Source: Corynespora cassiicola
Taxonomy: Eukaryota; Ascomycota; Dothideomycetes; Pleosporales; Corynesporascaceae
NCBI GenBank assembly: GCA_022059125.1
Contig: JAEUWY010000006.1
Location: 2,108,001-2,172,000, forward strand
Reading direction: 5' to 3'
Length of the DNA: 64,000 bases
Below, piece after piece: positions 10,924 through 22,904 of this stretch. The translations under genes and the position numbers were made by a program. The notes under the pieces were generated by a model that did not search any database, was not told the DNA's origin, and saw only the letters and a list, made by a program, of their open reading frames with translations. Each line of letters opens with the position of its first letter. Position 1 is the first letter of the stretch.

Positions 10924-12291
10924 TTATAGCTTTACCACATTCTTAGCCTTAGGCCTGTCCATCATAGGGTCATCTTTGACGCTCTTAAGCCAATGTTCCG
11001 AAAGCTTCTTCCTGCCATCGCTACTCTTCTTCGTGTCGATCGTATCCCAGAACCGCTTCTCCTGCTTCCACCTCTCCATCTCTACCGTCAACCACCCAGC
11101 CGCCTCCTCCGCCACCAACCCCGGCTTCTCAAACGGCACCAAATGACCCACCCCCTCAAGAACCTTCTGCTTCACATTCCCCTCCACCACCCCTCCACTC
11201 CCCCCCGGCCCAACCCCCATCCTCGCCCTATGCAACTCCCGCGCATTCTCCAGATTAATCTCCGTCCGCTCCCCATACAAGAACAGCGCCCGCGGCCGCA
11301 CCCTCGGAAGCTCCCGCACCGCAACCGCCGACTCGGGCCTATTGAACACCTTGACTGCCGTCTCGTTGTAGGGCTCCAGGTCCGGCTGCAGCAGGCGCTC
11401 GCGGGCGCGCGCTTCCGGCGTGTGCCGTGAGAGATCGTCGGGCTGCGCGTTCACGTTCATACGCACGTACGTCCATGCTTCTTGGGCCTTTGGGGTGACG
11501 AGGGTCACGCCGGAGCCGTCTGGGAGGTCGCGGAGGGCGTGGGTGGCGTAGGCGGTTAGGGCGCGGGGGTCCATAGTCTTGAAGAAGGGGTTTTTGGAGA
11601 GTTGGGCAGAAGCTTTGGCGCGGTTGGGCCAGGTTTCGCGGCGGAGGGAGGTGAAGAAGGCCGCGTTAGGGCCTGGGGGGTGGTGTTCTAGGATGATGGG
11701 TTCGATTAAGATGAGGGAGTGGAAGAGGCGTGGGTGTATTAGGGAGAGGCCGACTCTGTATTGGATTAGCTTGATTCAGGTGGTGGTAAGGGCAGTGAGT
11801 GTACATTTGCGAGCAGCCCATGCTGTGTGCAATACCGACGACCGGAGAGACGATACGGTCTCTAAAGTTGTTGATCATCAGAAGTAGGTCGCGAGAATGG
11901 TCGAACCAGTTCGGGTCGTCTCCAAGTTTGTCTGCGTTCTTCGCATAGCTTGCGCCTTGGTTCGCTATGTCTGCAAACCATATGGAGCGGATCTTGAAAG
12001 GTTTGGATCGTAATAGAAGCTCATCCCACAGAGCTTCATAGCATTCCTTGACTCTCAAAGTCATCATGGAATTTTAGTCGAAGGTTGAGGCCGTCTTACC
12101 TTTGGGAAGCCATTACCGTGACCCGCAATAATCGTGACAGCATCCTCATCTTCGGATGGACCATTCCGAGGTCTGTATTCCTTGACAGCGAGCTCAAGTG
12201 TTTCGTTTTCTCGAAGCACTCCATGTGGGTATTCCCGAATATGCTGGCATGGAGAGGTGTGTTCAGTTACAAAAAAGTGTTGCGACGACAT
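10924..12291 (-). CDS. Alpha/beta hydrolase of the peroxisomal LPX1/AKT2-like family
   Basis: Three exons: 12291-12100, 12046-11805 and 11755-10924, with introns of 53 and 49 bases, giving 421 residues. What is seen: an N-terminal beta-rich part, IIAGHGNGFPK at the first intron (the HGNG oxyanion-hole type motif), and the nucleophile elbow GIAHSMGCSQ at the second intron. Then come a lid region (residues about 170-290), a late acid/His region with LEGVGHLVPFEKP, and a C-terminal KNVVKL. The final KL resembles a weak type-1 peroxisomal targeting signal (canonical SKL). Family knowledge: relatives include yeast peroxisomal lipase LPX1 and Alternaria AKT2-type hydrolases. The substrate here cannot be read from sequence. 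It is divergent from the adenylation gene across 222 bases, which suggests co-regulation. Confidence 0.82.
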
Positions 12292-12513
12292 GGTGAATTG
12301 GTGCCGATTCTCGTCAAAGGATCAACGGGCGAATTTTATCCGTCTTATACGTACGCCCGGCGGATTTCGCGGACCGTAGCGCTGACAAGGAATTGATTCC
12401 CCTCTTCTGACTTACGCCGCTGAACAAGGACTGAAAACCACAAGCTTTCGACATACTCCTGGGTCCCATCGTTTATGGTTTTGAGTTCTGCCTAGGCCAA
12501 GTTCGCTCGTCCT
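12292..12513. promoter_or_regulatory. 222-base bidirectional promoter, hydrolase / adenylation enzyme
   Basis: The two start codons (12291 minus, 12514 plus) are only 222 bases apart with no gene between them. Shared regulation is an inference from this spacing, which is common for paired fungal metabolic genes. I did not identify a transcription-factor palindrome with confidence. Confidence 0.55.
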
Positions 12514-14246
12514 ATGAACCGGGAATACACTAATATGGCATCACGTGTCGGAACACGGCTGCTCCCCTCTACCATTGACGAAATTGCAGCGTCAGACCCA
12601 GACAGAGTATGGGCATGCATTCCAAGCGACGGCAGCGATATATCCAAGGGTTACAAGGATATCACCTATCGGCAGTTCGCAAACGCCATCAACCATGCCG
12701 CAGCATGGCTGGGCAGCAGCTTGGGTAGCTCGGTACCAAACGCGTTCGAAGTTGCTACTTACCAGGGTCTCAACGACCATCGGCTTCCGGCCTTAGCCGT
12801 AGCAATTGCCAAAGTTGGAAATCAGGTGAGATTATTGAATGTGCTACGGGAAAAATGTCTAAAACGGTCCAGCTTCTCATCCCTTTCTCACTTGCTCCTA
12901 CCCCAGTTAAGCAACATTTGATCGATGCCGCAAATTGCAAGTTTTGCATATACTCGGAAGAGGTTCAAGATCAATTGAAGAGTTTACTGGATGGAAGGAC
13001 CCACATTCGCCCGGTTGTTATTCCCCCGGTTGATGCTTGGTTCACCGATGCTGCAGCTACCCATTATCCTTATCAAAAGTCATGGGATGAGGGCCAAAAT
13101 GACCCATGGCTGATATTTCACACTTCGGGAACGACTGGTAAGCGACCAAAAGTTAGGAAAACCACTGTCATACTGAAATATTCAGGATTTCCAAAGCTCG
13201 TGACGTACACCAATCGCATGATGACTTCCTTCGACATCGCCCAGACCCTGCCCTCTGTATCTCAAGAAAGTACCCAACTTTCCTGGCATAGAGGAAAACG
13301 TGTGTATTCCATCATCCCAATGAGCCACTTCTCCGGCATGACCGCCGCCCTCCAAAGCACCGTCTTCCTCGGTACCACTTTAATCCTAGGCCCCCCCTCG
13401 CCGCCATCGCCACCCCTCGTCATGTCGATATTGCAGTATGGCAAGGTGGACGGATTCGTGTCCATTCCTTCCGTCCTTCGATCGATGGTCCTCCAACCCC
13501 AATGCCTCGAACTCCTTAAACGCCTCGAATTCATCCAATGGATCGGCGCCCCACTCGATAATAACACCGGCACCGTGCTTTCGCAGCATACTCGTACCTG
13601 TCCGGCTATGGGGACTACGGAATGCGGACCGTATTTTCTGCTCACGCCTGATTCCCCGTCGGACTGGGCGTACTACATTTTCCAACCTGGGCAGGGCATC
13701 ACTTTCGAAGCGCACGGGGACCATCTCTTCGAGTTAGTCTTTCACAAGAGTGGAGATGCATTGTGGCAGCAAGTTTTCTTCCTGTTTCCTGAAAAGGAGA
13801 TCTATCGGACGGGAGATTTGTTTGCGAAGCACCTGGAGAAAGAGGGGCTTTGGATGTATGCGGGTCGGAGCGATGATATGGTTATCTTGGCAAATGGCGC
13901 GAATGTCAATGCGGCGAATATCGAGGAGCAACTTATGCAGCATCCGGATGTAAGTTTGGCCATGGTGGGGGGTAGTGGAAAGGATAGAACATTTGCGATA
14001 GTGGAGCTTGGGGATGAGGCATTGAGGCAGGCACAGCAAAGAGGTAAGGATAAGGTGCTGGAAGGGATTTGGAAAGTTGTTGAGGCAGTGAACAAGGAGC
14101 TTTCGGATTATACAAGGTTGACGAGGGATTTGTTACTGTTTTGTGGCGGGGAAAAGCGGTTAGTCCGAGGGCCAAAGGGGAATGTTGTCAGGGGCGCGAG
14201 CTTGAGAAACTTTAGTGAAGAGGTCGAAGAGTTATTCCGAGAGTAG
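12514..14246 (+). CDS. Stand-alone adenylate-forming enzyme (NRPS-like A domain)
   Basis: Three exons: 12514-12825, 12873-13137 and 13186-14246, with introns of 47 and 48 bases, giving 545 residues. An in-frame ATG at 12538 is an alternative start. What is seen: the AMP-binding core TSGTTGFPKLV, created exactly across the second intron near residue 190; IPMSHFSGM; the MGTTECG region; YRTGDLF; YAGRSDDMV; and the A10-type lysine in GPKGNVVR near the end. Family knowledge: these enzymes activate a carboxylic acid with ATP. In fungal NRPS-like and alpha-aminoadipate-reductase-like proteins a carrier (PP-binding) and a thioesterase or reductase domain normally follow. Here the protein stops about 20 residues after A10, so it is either a free-standing ligase or a truncated NRPS-like enzyme. 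AT-rich relic DNA begins directly downstream. Confidence 0.85.
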
Positions 14247-14311
14247 GATATATCGATCAACTGTGTTATTTACATCCGGACAAATACAAGCATTTGTTGC
14301 ATAATTAAGAG

Positions 14312-14348
<37 letters not shown>

Positions 14349-15596
14349 CTGCTCTTAATTTCGAGCTCTTATCTCCGCTCACCTTGTAGTAAACCCTGAT
14401 ACTCCCGATACTCATCAGTCGAAACTTAGTTGAAAGAGATCGTTAAAGGTGTTGAATATAGAATTAGCTCCTAATAATACTACTTTAGCTACGTATCACA
14501 CTGCTTTGTTGTGCGAATCTTCTTGTGTTGCGTAAAGTTTCAAATCTAACTCCATACTTTGCATTAGAGACTCACTTTCTACTTTCTACTAATAAACTGA
14601 CTATATCTTACGTCAAAAGCACCTAGCCGTATCTCTAAGTTTTGAGCAGTACATACTTAAACGTGCATCAAGATTCCAACGTTTCATCTTAGCACGGACT
14701 GAGAAACTAATAACTATAACATGCATATGAAATGACTTCCATGCCCTCTTCCCCGCAATAGAGTCATGAAAACAGCGATGGTAGCTTGTGATCATGGTAA
14801 TTTCGCCTTAGGCCAACGCTGCTGCACCATCATACTCCTTAAGGCTTAGCATATTCCCTGACTGGATAGAACTTCTAAAAAATTTTGTAAGATAATCAAT
14901 TATTGGTTTGAGGCTAGCTTTATCAACTTTATGAGTGAATGCCTAATCAGTGCCCTTGGCTTTAATCTAGCACAATCGCAATCTTCTAGTACTCTCCTCT
15001 CAAAGGAGGAAGCACGCCGCAAATCAAGTACACAAAAGTGCAACCTATTCAACATAGCTCTCCATTCTAGTTAAATATTCTAGCTTGGCAATTTTAGAAG
15101 AAGAGAATAATGGCATTTATCGAGAATTTGTAGTCGGACCGTTCTGCTCCACTTTAAGGCGCCCTATTATTCACTCTGCTTTTCTAAGAGCCAAAACCAA
15201 GATTTAGTGGGCTTTGAAAATGTGCCAAGTAATACGCTGTCAATATTTCTGACTACGAACGAATGAATTTCAGCGAGCGTGTAAAGACAAACGTGAAAAA
15301 GCGGATATATGAAGCAGCCAAACTCATGACTCTAAGTGATTGGCTCACCGTTCGGGCTACAGGACAATCATCTTGGATATGGGCTGTAATGGATGTATGA
15401 GGAGCAAAAACCGGGCGGGGAAAACAAGTGAAGTCTTCTGATCCTTTGTCCTAGTGGAAATGATCCGAAAACGCCCTGCGTGCGGATAATGAAGACCCGT
15501 GATCCGTTTGTCTGATTACTAGGCGTAGCACATATATTCTCGGAACAGACACTTCTACGTTCACAACAAAATTCAGAACGTTATCAACTCACTAAT
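14247..15596. other. AT-rich, gene-free relic DNA
   Basis: About 1.35 kb clearly more AT-rich than its neighbours, with no long open frame on either strand. It begins with a (GT)n(GA)n microsatellite and then runs of CTAATAATACTAC-like sequence. This looks like old, mutated repeat DNA of the kind left by repeat-induced point mutation. I could not identify a transposon coding fragment. The right end, from about 15300, would be the promoter side of the P450 remnant. Confidence 0.5.
14311..14348 (+). repeat. Compound (GT)n(GA)n microsatellite
   Basis: About six GT units followed directly by about twelve GA units, just downstream of the adenylation gene. Confidence 0.9.
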
Positions 15597-17384
15597 ATGT
15601 CCGCCCAGACTCTGCTATTCTTTCTCGCGGGGATAGCATCTCATTGGTGTTACTTTAATCATTTTGAACATCATTTGCATGCAATCAAGTGTGTATCGGT
15701 GTTTTGCCTCTTTTCTGTTGCAAATATGACAGAATTCATTATAACTCAATCAATGGACTCATCTGAGGCCTTTCTTCAAGTATTTTTGCATGGAACCTCC
15801 TATCTCTTTGGCCTTTACAACAGCACGATCGCCTATCGCCTCGTATTTCATCCACTTCGAAAGTTCCCTGGACCTCCGGGTACAAAATTATCCAACTTGT
15901 GGCTCTCATTTCAAGCAGGGAATCAAGACCTTCATAAACAGTTTCTGGATTGGCACACAACATATGGATACTTTCTGCGCATCGGTTCCAATGATCTTTC
16001 AATCGCGCATCCAAAGGCACCAGAAGCCATTTATGGCGTGAAATCAAGATGTACGAAGGCGGATTTTTACGATGCTAACCTCCCGCAAGTCTCTTTGAAC
16101 TTTGAGCGGGATCGTGAAGTTCACGATAAACGACGGCGTGTCTGGAGCAAGGCTTTCGGGGAACAAAAATTGCGTGGCTACGAGCAAAGAATCCAGGAAA
16201 ATCAAGACAATTTGCTTAAAAACTTGGCCGATAGCCATGAAGCCCCCTGAACATGAAGATGTTCAACTTTCTCAGTTTTGATATAATGGGAGAGCTTGCA
16301 TTTTCACGTTCATTCGATATGCTGAAGAAAGCCGAGGAGCATTGGGCAATCAAGTTACTCCATGACGGAATCAAGCCTTTGGGATACATGCTTCCACAGT
16401 GGGCGTGGAGGGTCATAATCTCTATCCCATCCTTGTCGAGGGATCATTATAGGCTCCAAAGTTACGTTCAACAGAGTCTTGAAGAGCGAATGAGTGTGAG
16501 TAGCGAGATCTAGATTTTCTATTGGCAAGGACAATGAGTATCAACTGACCACATCAATAGCGGAAGCCTGTACTCCCAGATATTTCCAATGCTCTACTTG
16601 AACCCTTAGGTAACACTAGACCACTTGGAAAGGAACTGATGTTATTGCATGGTGACACTGAGCTCATCATCATCGCGGGAAGGTTGGAATGCCCGTACCC
16701 ATGGATTTTATCCGTTCTGATTTCTTAATTCTGCAGTGACACTACGGCAACCACGCTATCAAGCATATTTTACTTGCTCGCCCGCCACCCACAGCAAGCT
16801 AAGATCCTCCGTGAGGAAGTTGACCCATTCGTCAGTAGTGACGGCAAAGCCGAACACCAAAATCTCCAAAACCTACGACACCTGAATGCCGTCATCAACG
16901 AGACACTGCGCTTGTTCCCACCAGTCCCGGTTTCCATTCCCCGTTTGACTCCATCTTAGGGTATCCAGATCGAGGATACGTATATTCCGGGCAATACAGT
17001 CGTATACAGTCCACTATATGTTGTTGCAAGAAGCAGGTCACCCCGCCTACAGTCTTTAATACCATCTATTAACCAATCCTTTCAGATGAGGCCGTTTATA
17101 AGAACGCACACAGCTTCACGCCCGAGCGCTGGTATCCCGACTCCGACATGATCAAGGAAAAGAGCGCCTTTTTGCCATTCTCGGCGGGAACGTACGGGTG
17201 CATTGGAAAGCCTCTTGCTTTGATGTCCCTTCGCACCACCGTCGCAAAAGTGGTCGCTAACTACGACTTTGAATTCCCAGAGAACGATAACGGCGAGTCT
17301 TTTGAGAGGGATTCCCGGTGTGCTTTCGTTGCCATGCCGGGTGAGGTCAATTTGAGGTTTTATCCCAGGAATACGGACAATTGA
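15597..17384 (+). pseudogene. Cytochrome P450, broken by a frameshift and a stop codon
   Basis: P450 similarity runs end to end. N-terminal hydrophobic segments with HHLHA come first, then HPLRKFPGPPG near residue 90 and the C-helix region HDKRRRVWSKAF. Further on are the I-helix IIIAGSDTTATT (formed across an intron near 16683-16738), the K-helix NETLRLFPPVPV, TPERWYP, and the heme loop FSAGTYGCIGKP near 17180. Breaks: the frame ends at a TGA at 16248-16250 and similarity resumes at once in another frame (MFNFLSFDIMGELAF), as expected from one lost base. A TAG at 16957-16959 interrupts the conserved PRLTP...GIQIEDTYIPG stretch. The final intron near 17040-17085 also does not join cleanly in frame. 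All conserved residues survive elsewhere, so inactivation looks recent. It was probably an ER-bound monooxygenase of the neighbouring metabolic locus. Confidence 0.85.
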
Positions 17385-17802
17385 GCCTTGTCTGAGAGTC
17401 TTACTTGGCGCGATTTAGAAGCTTAAGGAGTAGTCATCAATCCATCTCCTTTGAGGGCTTTTTCAGTAGAACTACGACAATACAGATAAGCTTTGAGCCC
17501 TTATACCTGTCTCACAAATGCAACCATTCATCATCGGTCGATTATATAGCCAAGCAACGCAACATAACCCCTAGAAAGTAGCCAAATCATTCATTAAGTG
17601 AAGGTCTCGCAGGAGAAACCCTAAGTCCCGTCACCAAAAGACATCCTTTACCCCAACCCAATAACAACTGCCTGTTGGTCATCCCATCCCCTTCAATGAA
17701 CCAAAAAGGATATCTAGCACGAATCCTGAGGCGTTCTCGCAACATTTGATTGGGAAAAAAAACCAAGCCATCTTTGCACGAGAAAAGTTCCGCTTGAACA
17801 AC
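17385..17802. other. Gap between convergent P450 remnant and MFS transporter
   Basis: About 420 bases of mixed composition holding both 3' ends. No open frame of interest. Confidence 0.5.
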
Positions 17803-19948
17803 TTACAATCCTCTGTCTTTGATAATTCCCTCCGATGTGCTGTCTTGATTCCGATTCTCCGGTTCACCATTGGTACTGTCCTTGGCTCGCCTCTTTTCTT
17901 TAAGCTTTGCCTCGTATCGAAATGCAAACCAAATCCCGATAAATATGCAGGTACTTAGGCATGCGAACCCGAGATACAGCTTTGAACCAATTCGCCAGTT
18001 GGGCGCTTCTCTCGCAGGGAAGGCCGCGATGGGAATAAAGGCGTTCATGAGGTATGCGAAGATGGTACCACTTGCGAAGAGAACTGTGCGAACTTCTGGT
18101 TCATGTTGAAGATGAGCGGATGCCCATGAGCACAGTAGCATCATCGAAACTGCGCCGATATAGTTCATGTACCATCCGGCCATGTATGCGCCTTGATTAA
18201 CGGGTCGCACAATAAGGATGATCTGCGAGGTGATGTTGATTGCCTACGAAGGTGTCAGTTCGTCTTTCCTACATGATGGGCTCAGGGATATATACAGAGT
18301 GTAACAGCAGGAATGGCAGCCGTGTCCGAAAGTAGTCACTGAAGCCACTGAACAGCAGCTCAGCAATCAATTGCGCAGCTTGGCCGACGATCGGCAAATA
18401 ATTCAGCATCGCAACTGAGCTGTGAGAAGAATTAGCGCAGGAGCTTGGGTTTGTATCACATCTTACTATTTTTTAGTTCCATTGGGGTTTGTCAAGGACT
18501 TCAGCCACAGATTGAAGTAATTTGACGGAACAAAATTTCCGCCGATGGGCCAAGCAACTGCAAAAAATAAGGTGACTATTTATCAAGATGAGGTTGATGG
18601 TGGTGATGACGTACTCGCGAAAGCCCATAGCTGCCAGAAAGTAAAGCAGCGCAGGAAACTCTTCGGAGTGATTCCGATTTGTGGCTTGCGGCCGACACGG
18701 CGTGCTCGGGCCAAGGCGATTTCGATGTGACGGGGCTTCAGATAAAATTTTGCGAGAGGATTGGGACGTTCCGGCTGGAACCTTTTAGAAATCAAAACTG
18801 AGAACAGGGTCGCGGTACTTACGTATCCGGGAAGAATAACGAATGCTGCTAGAGCTACGGCAATAGTACAGACGCCCTGGAGTCAGTCAGAAGCTAGAAC
18901 GAAGCATCTTTCACTGCGACCCACGTTGATGATGAATGCCCACCGCCAGCCTGAGCGACCGTGCACACCTTCGAAATTGGTCGATAGGGCGCCTTGCATC
19001 GCGCCTGACAGCATAGCACCAGCTGGTTGAGCAATATTGTATATGCTCATGCGGAGTGCAACCTCGTGTGGCATGTACCATTGACTATTTGATGTCAGTA
19101 TGACTTCGCGACTTCAATTTAGCAATCCTACCTGATGAGTGTAAAGTACCCTGGCCATGCTGTCCCCTCAAAGAAGCCTATAAGAAAGCGGAGACCATAC
19201 ACCTAAGCTTCGTCAGTAGGTCTTTCGAACAAAGAATAAAATAAACTGACTTGTCTATGATTTGTTACTAGTGACAGGCAGCACGTCAAGACGCCCCAGA
19301 TGAGCTGCCACAAGTCAGTAACCTGGATTGGGAAAGTCAGATCGCCTGATACTCACTTCGCATGCAGGCAACCATGTCGATGGACCAAAATGTGATATGA
19401 TGATACAGGAGGGGTAGAGCATGACCATGTAACCGATACTTGATAAATCAGCATCGCAGCGCCAGGATATCATGGGTGTACTCACTTGAAGAAAGTAGTG
19501 AAGTAATTTAGCTCGTTGCCGTAAAGGTTCAGGTCTTCTTTCATACCCGATACATAGGCGTTGTTCTACCAGATTTCAGCACTCTATCTAAAATGGAAAT
19601 CTCAGGGACACATACGATGTTGGTTTGATCGATGTATTTGAACATGTAGCTGGCTATCTTTAGTAGATTTCAACAGAGTGACTCGATCTTTTCGTACCCA
19701 AGGAATCCAATGCTCAAAAACCATAGATCAAGCCTCCAAAGCTATTTTGAGGTCAATGCCGTTGCATGATTGATTCTTAATCAATCACTTACAAATGCTC
19801 TCTCTTCCTTTGGATCGACATAGCCTTTGGCGAAATCCTCATCAATGGGTGATACCGCTCCATTTGAATCGGAATTGGACGGTCTCTTATCAGTACTCGC
19901 GACTTTGTTGACTTCCACCTGAACGGAATCCACACTTTGGACGCCCAT
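17803..19948 (-). CDS. MFS transporter of the allantoate/vitamin permease (anion:cation symporter) family
   Basis: About thirteen exons, almost all separated by introns of around 50 bases, splice into roughly 516 residues without a stop. What is seen: a polar N-terminus, then FLGYMFKYIDQTNINNAYVSG, the typical first transmembrane segment of this family. Next are NIGYMVMLYPSC, GLRFLIGFFEGTAWPGY, WYMPHEVALRMSIYNIAQPAGAMLSG and GWRWAFIING; after a cytoplasmic loop come FWQLWAFA and further membrane segments, ending in a basic tail. Family knowledge: relatives such as DAL5, VHT1, FEN2/LIZ1 move small organic acids or vitamins with protons across the plasma membrane. The substrate is unknown here. 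The start may instead be the ATG at 19975. Its position beside the hydrolase, adenylation and P450 genes suggests a role in the same locus. Confidence 0.85.
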
Positions 19949-20876
19949 TTTTGTTGACAAAAACGTCAAACACAAAGGACCAAACGACTCCAGCAGGAGT
20001 TTGAGTGCCAGAAAGACAGAACTCTTGATTATGGCTGAAGAGCATGGCTTCTATTTACTTATCAGAAACTCTACAACTCCCGTAATGTTCTCAACTGTGG
20101 GCATAAATGCGTGCTCGGCGCTAGCGCAAACCGTTGCAAGGTACATATCTGGTGGGGAGAACAGATGTTGACATAAGCATGAAATTTTGGCTAAATATAC
20201 AGAAATGAAGTAGTGCGGTAGGAGAAATATCTTCCAGAGGATTTTATTTGTCGCATGTAGCGTCGCTGTTGTCCGCTGAAGGAGTGCTGTACGCCGTCGC
20301 GTTCACTAATGGTATTGCGACATTGCCGGGGGTCAACACGCAACGCTCCCCTGTGCCTTCTCTGGTCCAAAATATTCTGAACTCTTATCTTTTGTCATCT
20401 TCGATCCTGTGTCGTTATAGATCTGATTTTTATGGTATATGGCCTCGTCAAAGATTATAGCACGCCCGTCCTTGATTTGTCTGCGTCCATCAACAACGAA
20501 CCCTACTACTCCATGTCCACAGAGGGACCTATTTGAATGATGTATTCTCATCCATTTACAGGTTTTTAATGATACTATTGAGGCTCATAGAACTCTTAAA
20601 AGCACGACCAAACAGACCACAACCCACCACAAAGGCACCAACCACCTTCGCTCCCTCATCACTCGCCCACTCTCCCCACATTCTCAGCCCAGAATCCCTT
20701 CTCGAACCTCCGATTCTCTAGCCCTCCTCGCTTCGAGAGATGAAGGTTTCAGCCGCAGTGACACGGCGCTTCTAGCTTGTACCTGGGCGCCAGGTTCGTG
20801 GTCGAGAGGGCTGGCTTTGGCCTGGCTGCGTATGTACCTACATGGGCTGTGGCGAGACATGTCATGCGTGCGCATA

Positions 20877-20898
20877 CACGTACGTACGTACGTATGTA
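20877..20898. repeat. (ACGT)n microsatellite
   Basis: Four to five units of the self-complementary tetranucleotide ACGT, so it can fold on itself. Confidence 0.8.
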
Positions 20899-22173
20899 CT
20901 TGTTTGCATATGTGGTGGTGTATGCAGGTGTTTGTGGAGAGGTTGTTGGCGGGGTTGCACGGCAGAGGGGGAGGCGGGGAAACGAGGAGTCTGGTGGTCA
21001 TGGTTTAGTTGAGACGGGTTGGTTTGGTATGGGGATTTTGGATACGCATGGGTGAGTTTACTGCTTGTAGAATGGGAACGGGTTAGCTTTGAGTTGCATT
21101 GAGGGTTAGGGGAGAGGTGAGACGTGGGTAGATGGATACATGTGGTTTTGTTTTATGTAGCAGGTTGAAGAGTACGAGCGAGATCATGGCTATACGACGA
21201 CAGGAAAGTGATCCGAAGAGACTTGGACTATAGGTTACATGTTCGGGTGCTTTGTTTTACGGTACTTGGTAAGTAGGCAAAGGATTGGATATGAGATGGG
21301 AACGAAGATGTAGACGCGCGGCTCGCATGAGTGTGTTTGAGCCTTATTACCGCTGCAGCTGTCCAAATAAACATACGTCCACGACAGCATTCAAGTATCA
21401 GATTTATCAACTGCCAGCCACGTAGTATCTCGTCGCGCACATGTAGTGTCTCGGTTAGAACAGGGTGTGGTAGTGCGATTGGGCAGCGACGTAGAGTCCA
21501 GCCACATGCCCGTACGAGCCTGTATCAACGACCAGCCCAGCCCATAGACAATAAAAATAGTGACCTCATTCTCTGCACATGCAGACATACAAGTCTAAAC
21601 ACACTCAACATGCCCTACCCGATCCAACCAAGCCCTAGCATGCCAATCCCACCCAAAACACCTACGTCACACAACCTCCCCCTCCTCTCTCCCAGAAACC
21701 CAATCCCAAAAAGCAAAACACCAAAATTTCCCGGTTTCCCCCCCAGCATCCCGCATGCAGCCCAGCAATCCTCCGTCCTCCAGCAATCGCCAGCCCACCG
21801 CTAATCCCGCCGATCGATCGCTTCCACCCGCCCCCCCCAAAAAAGGTGGCGCCTGCATCTGCGCATGTATGCCCTCTCGCGTATCAATCGCCGACGACGC
21901 AGATGCAGACGCAGACACAAAAAAAGGTCCCACGCCAATACCGTGGTCAGCGGGGAACCGGGGCGGTCTGCATGCGGGAATTATTCCTTTGCCATTCCAA
22001 GGCCACAGGAGCGAGCTTGCTTCAGCATCAGCATACATGTACATTGTACGCACGTAGGGATTTCGCATATCGGCAGACCTCGCAGGGCCAAAACAGGGCC
22101 ATGCCCACCCCCAAACTCGGACACAACGCAGCACCCTCACCGTATACCGGCCTTCTCCCGCCTCTACCCACCT

Positions 22174-22217
22174 CTGCTGCCGGTGCTGCCGGTGCTGCCG
22201 GTGCTGCTGCTGCTGCT
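22174..22217 (+). repeat. CTGCCGGTG / CTG repeat
   Basis: Three copies of a nine-base GCTGCCGGT unit run straight into a short CTG trinucleotide tract. Confidence 0.8.
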
Positions 22218-22463
22218 TGCTCGTTATCGGCGACCACCCTCTCCCCTCCCATTGCCCAATCCCACCCCATCCCACCCGACCTGACCCCCATCTCAGACCT
22301 GCCCGTGTACTCAGGTACCACGTACCCCCCATGTCCCGTCCGCATCAAGCAAGACAAGACAGGACAAGACACTTGCTACCGCACCCCATCATCCCATCTC
22401 ACCTGCCTTTGTCCGCCCAACCCACTGCCGATGACAGCGAGACATGCATACCTACCTGCCCGC

Positions 22464-22507
22464 CCACTCACTCACTCACCCACTCACCCACTCACCCACT
22501 CACTCAC
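22464..22507 (+). repeat. CACTCACC tandem repeat
   Basis: Imperfect tandem array of ACTC and ACCC units covering about 44 bases. Not a known fungal telomere unit. Confidence 0.8.
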
Positions 22508-22716
22508 AGCCACAGTCACCCTTTGCGCCGCGCATCTGCAAACGCCAGGCCGGGCGGGCAGGACTTTGCAAGCCAACAACAGAGCGAGCAGGAAACACAA
22601 TGGGCGGGTGCACGACCTCTCCGCCCGCCGTCGCCGTCGCTGTTGCCGTTGCCGTCGGGGTCAGGCGGGCCCACACCTGTGCATTCGTGTATGTGTATGT
22701 GTATCTCCGAACCAAG

Positions 22717-22757
22717 CCAGGGCAGGGCAGGGCAGGGCAAGGCAAGGCAGGCCAGGC
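22717..22757 (+). repeat. GGCAG/GGCAA pentanucleotide repeat
   Basis: Five-base AGGGC-type unit repeated about four times, then GGCAA variants. Confidence 0.8.
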
Positions 22758-22783
22758 TTGTATATCGAAAACGCTGTCCAGAG

Positions 22784-22815
<32 letters not shown>

Positions 22816-22845
22816 TAGCGTGCGTGCGTGCGTGCGTACGTACGA
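22784..22845 (+). repeat. (CTG)n followed by (TGCG)n and (TACG)n
   Basis: About ten CTG units, then about four GTGC units, then GTAC units: three different microsatellites joined within 62 bases. Confidence 0.85.
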
Positions 22846-22879
22846 TCCAGGCCCAGAGCCCATCTCCCACCCATCCAGC

Positions 22880-22904
22880 TGGTCGGTCGGTCGGTCGGTT
22901 GGTC
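22880..22904 (+). repeat. (GGTC)n microsatellite
   Basis: Five to six GGTC/GGTT units. Confidence 0.8.

Noticed and set aside
22464..22507. Telomere-like CACTCACC array
   Set aside because: The fungal telomere unit is TTAGGG/CCCTAA. These units are CACTC/CACCC and imperfect, and genes continue on both sides.
22784..22904. Regular short repeats that could suggest a CRISPR-like array
   Set aside because: No constant-length spacers between repeats; they are contiguous microsatellites in a eukaryotic genome.
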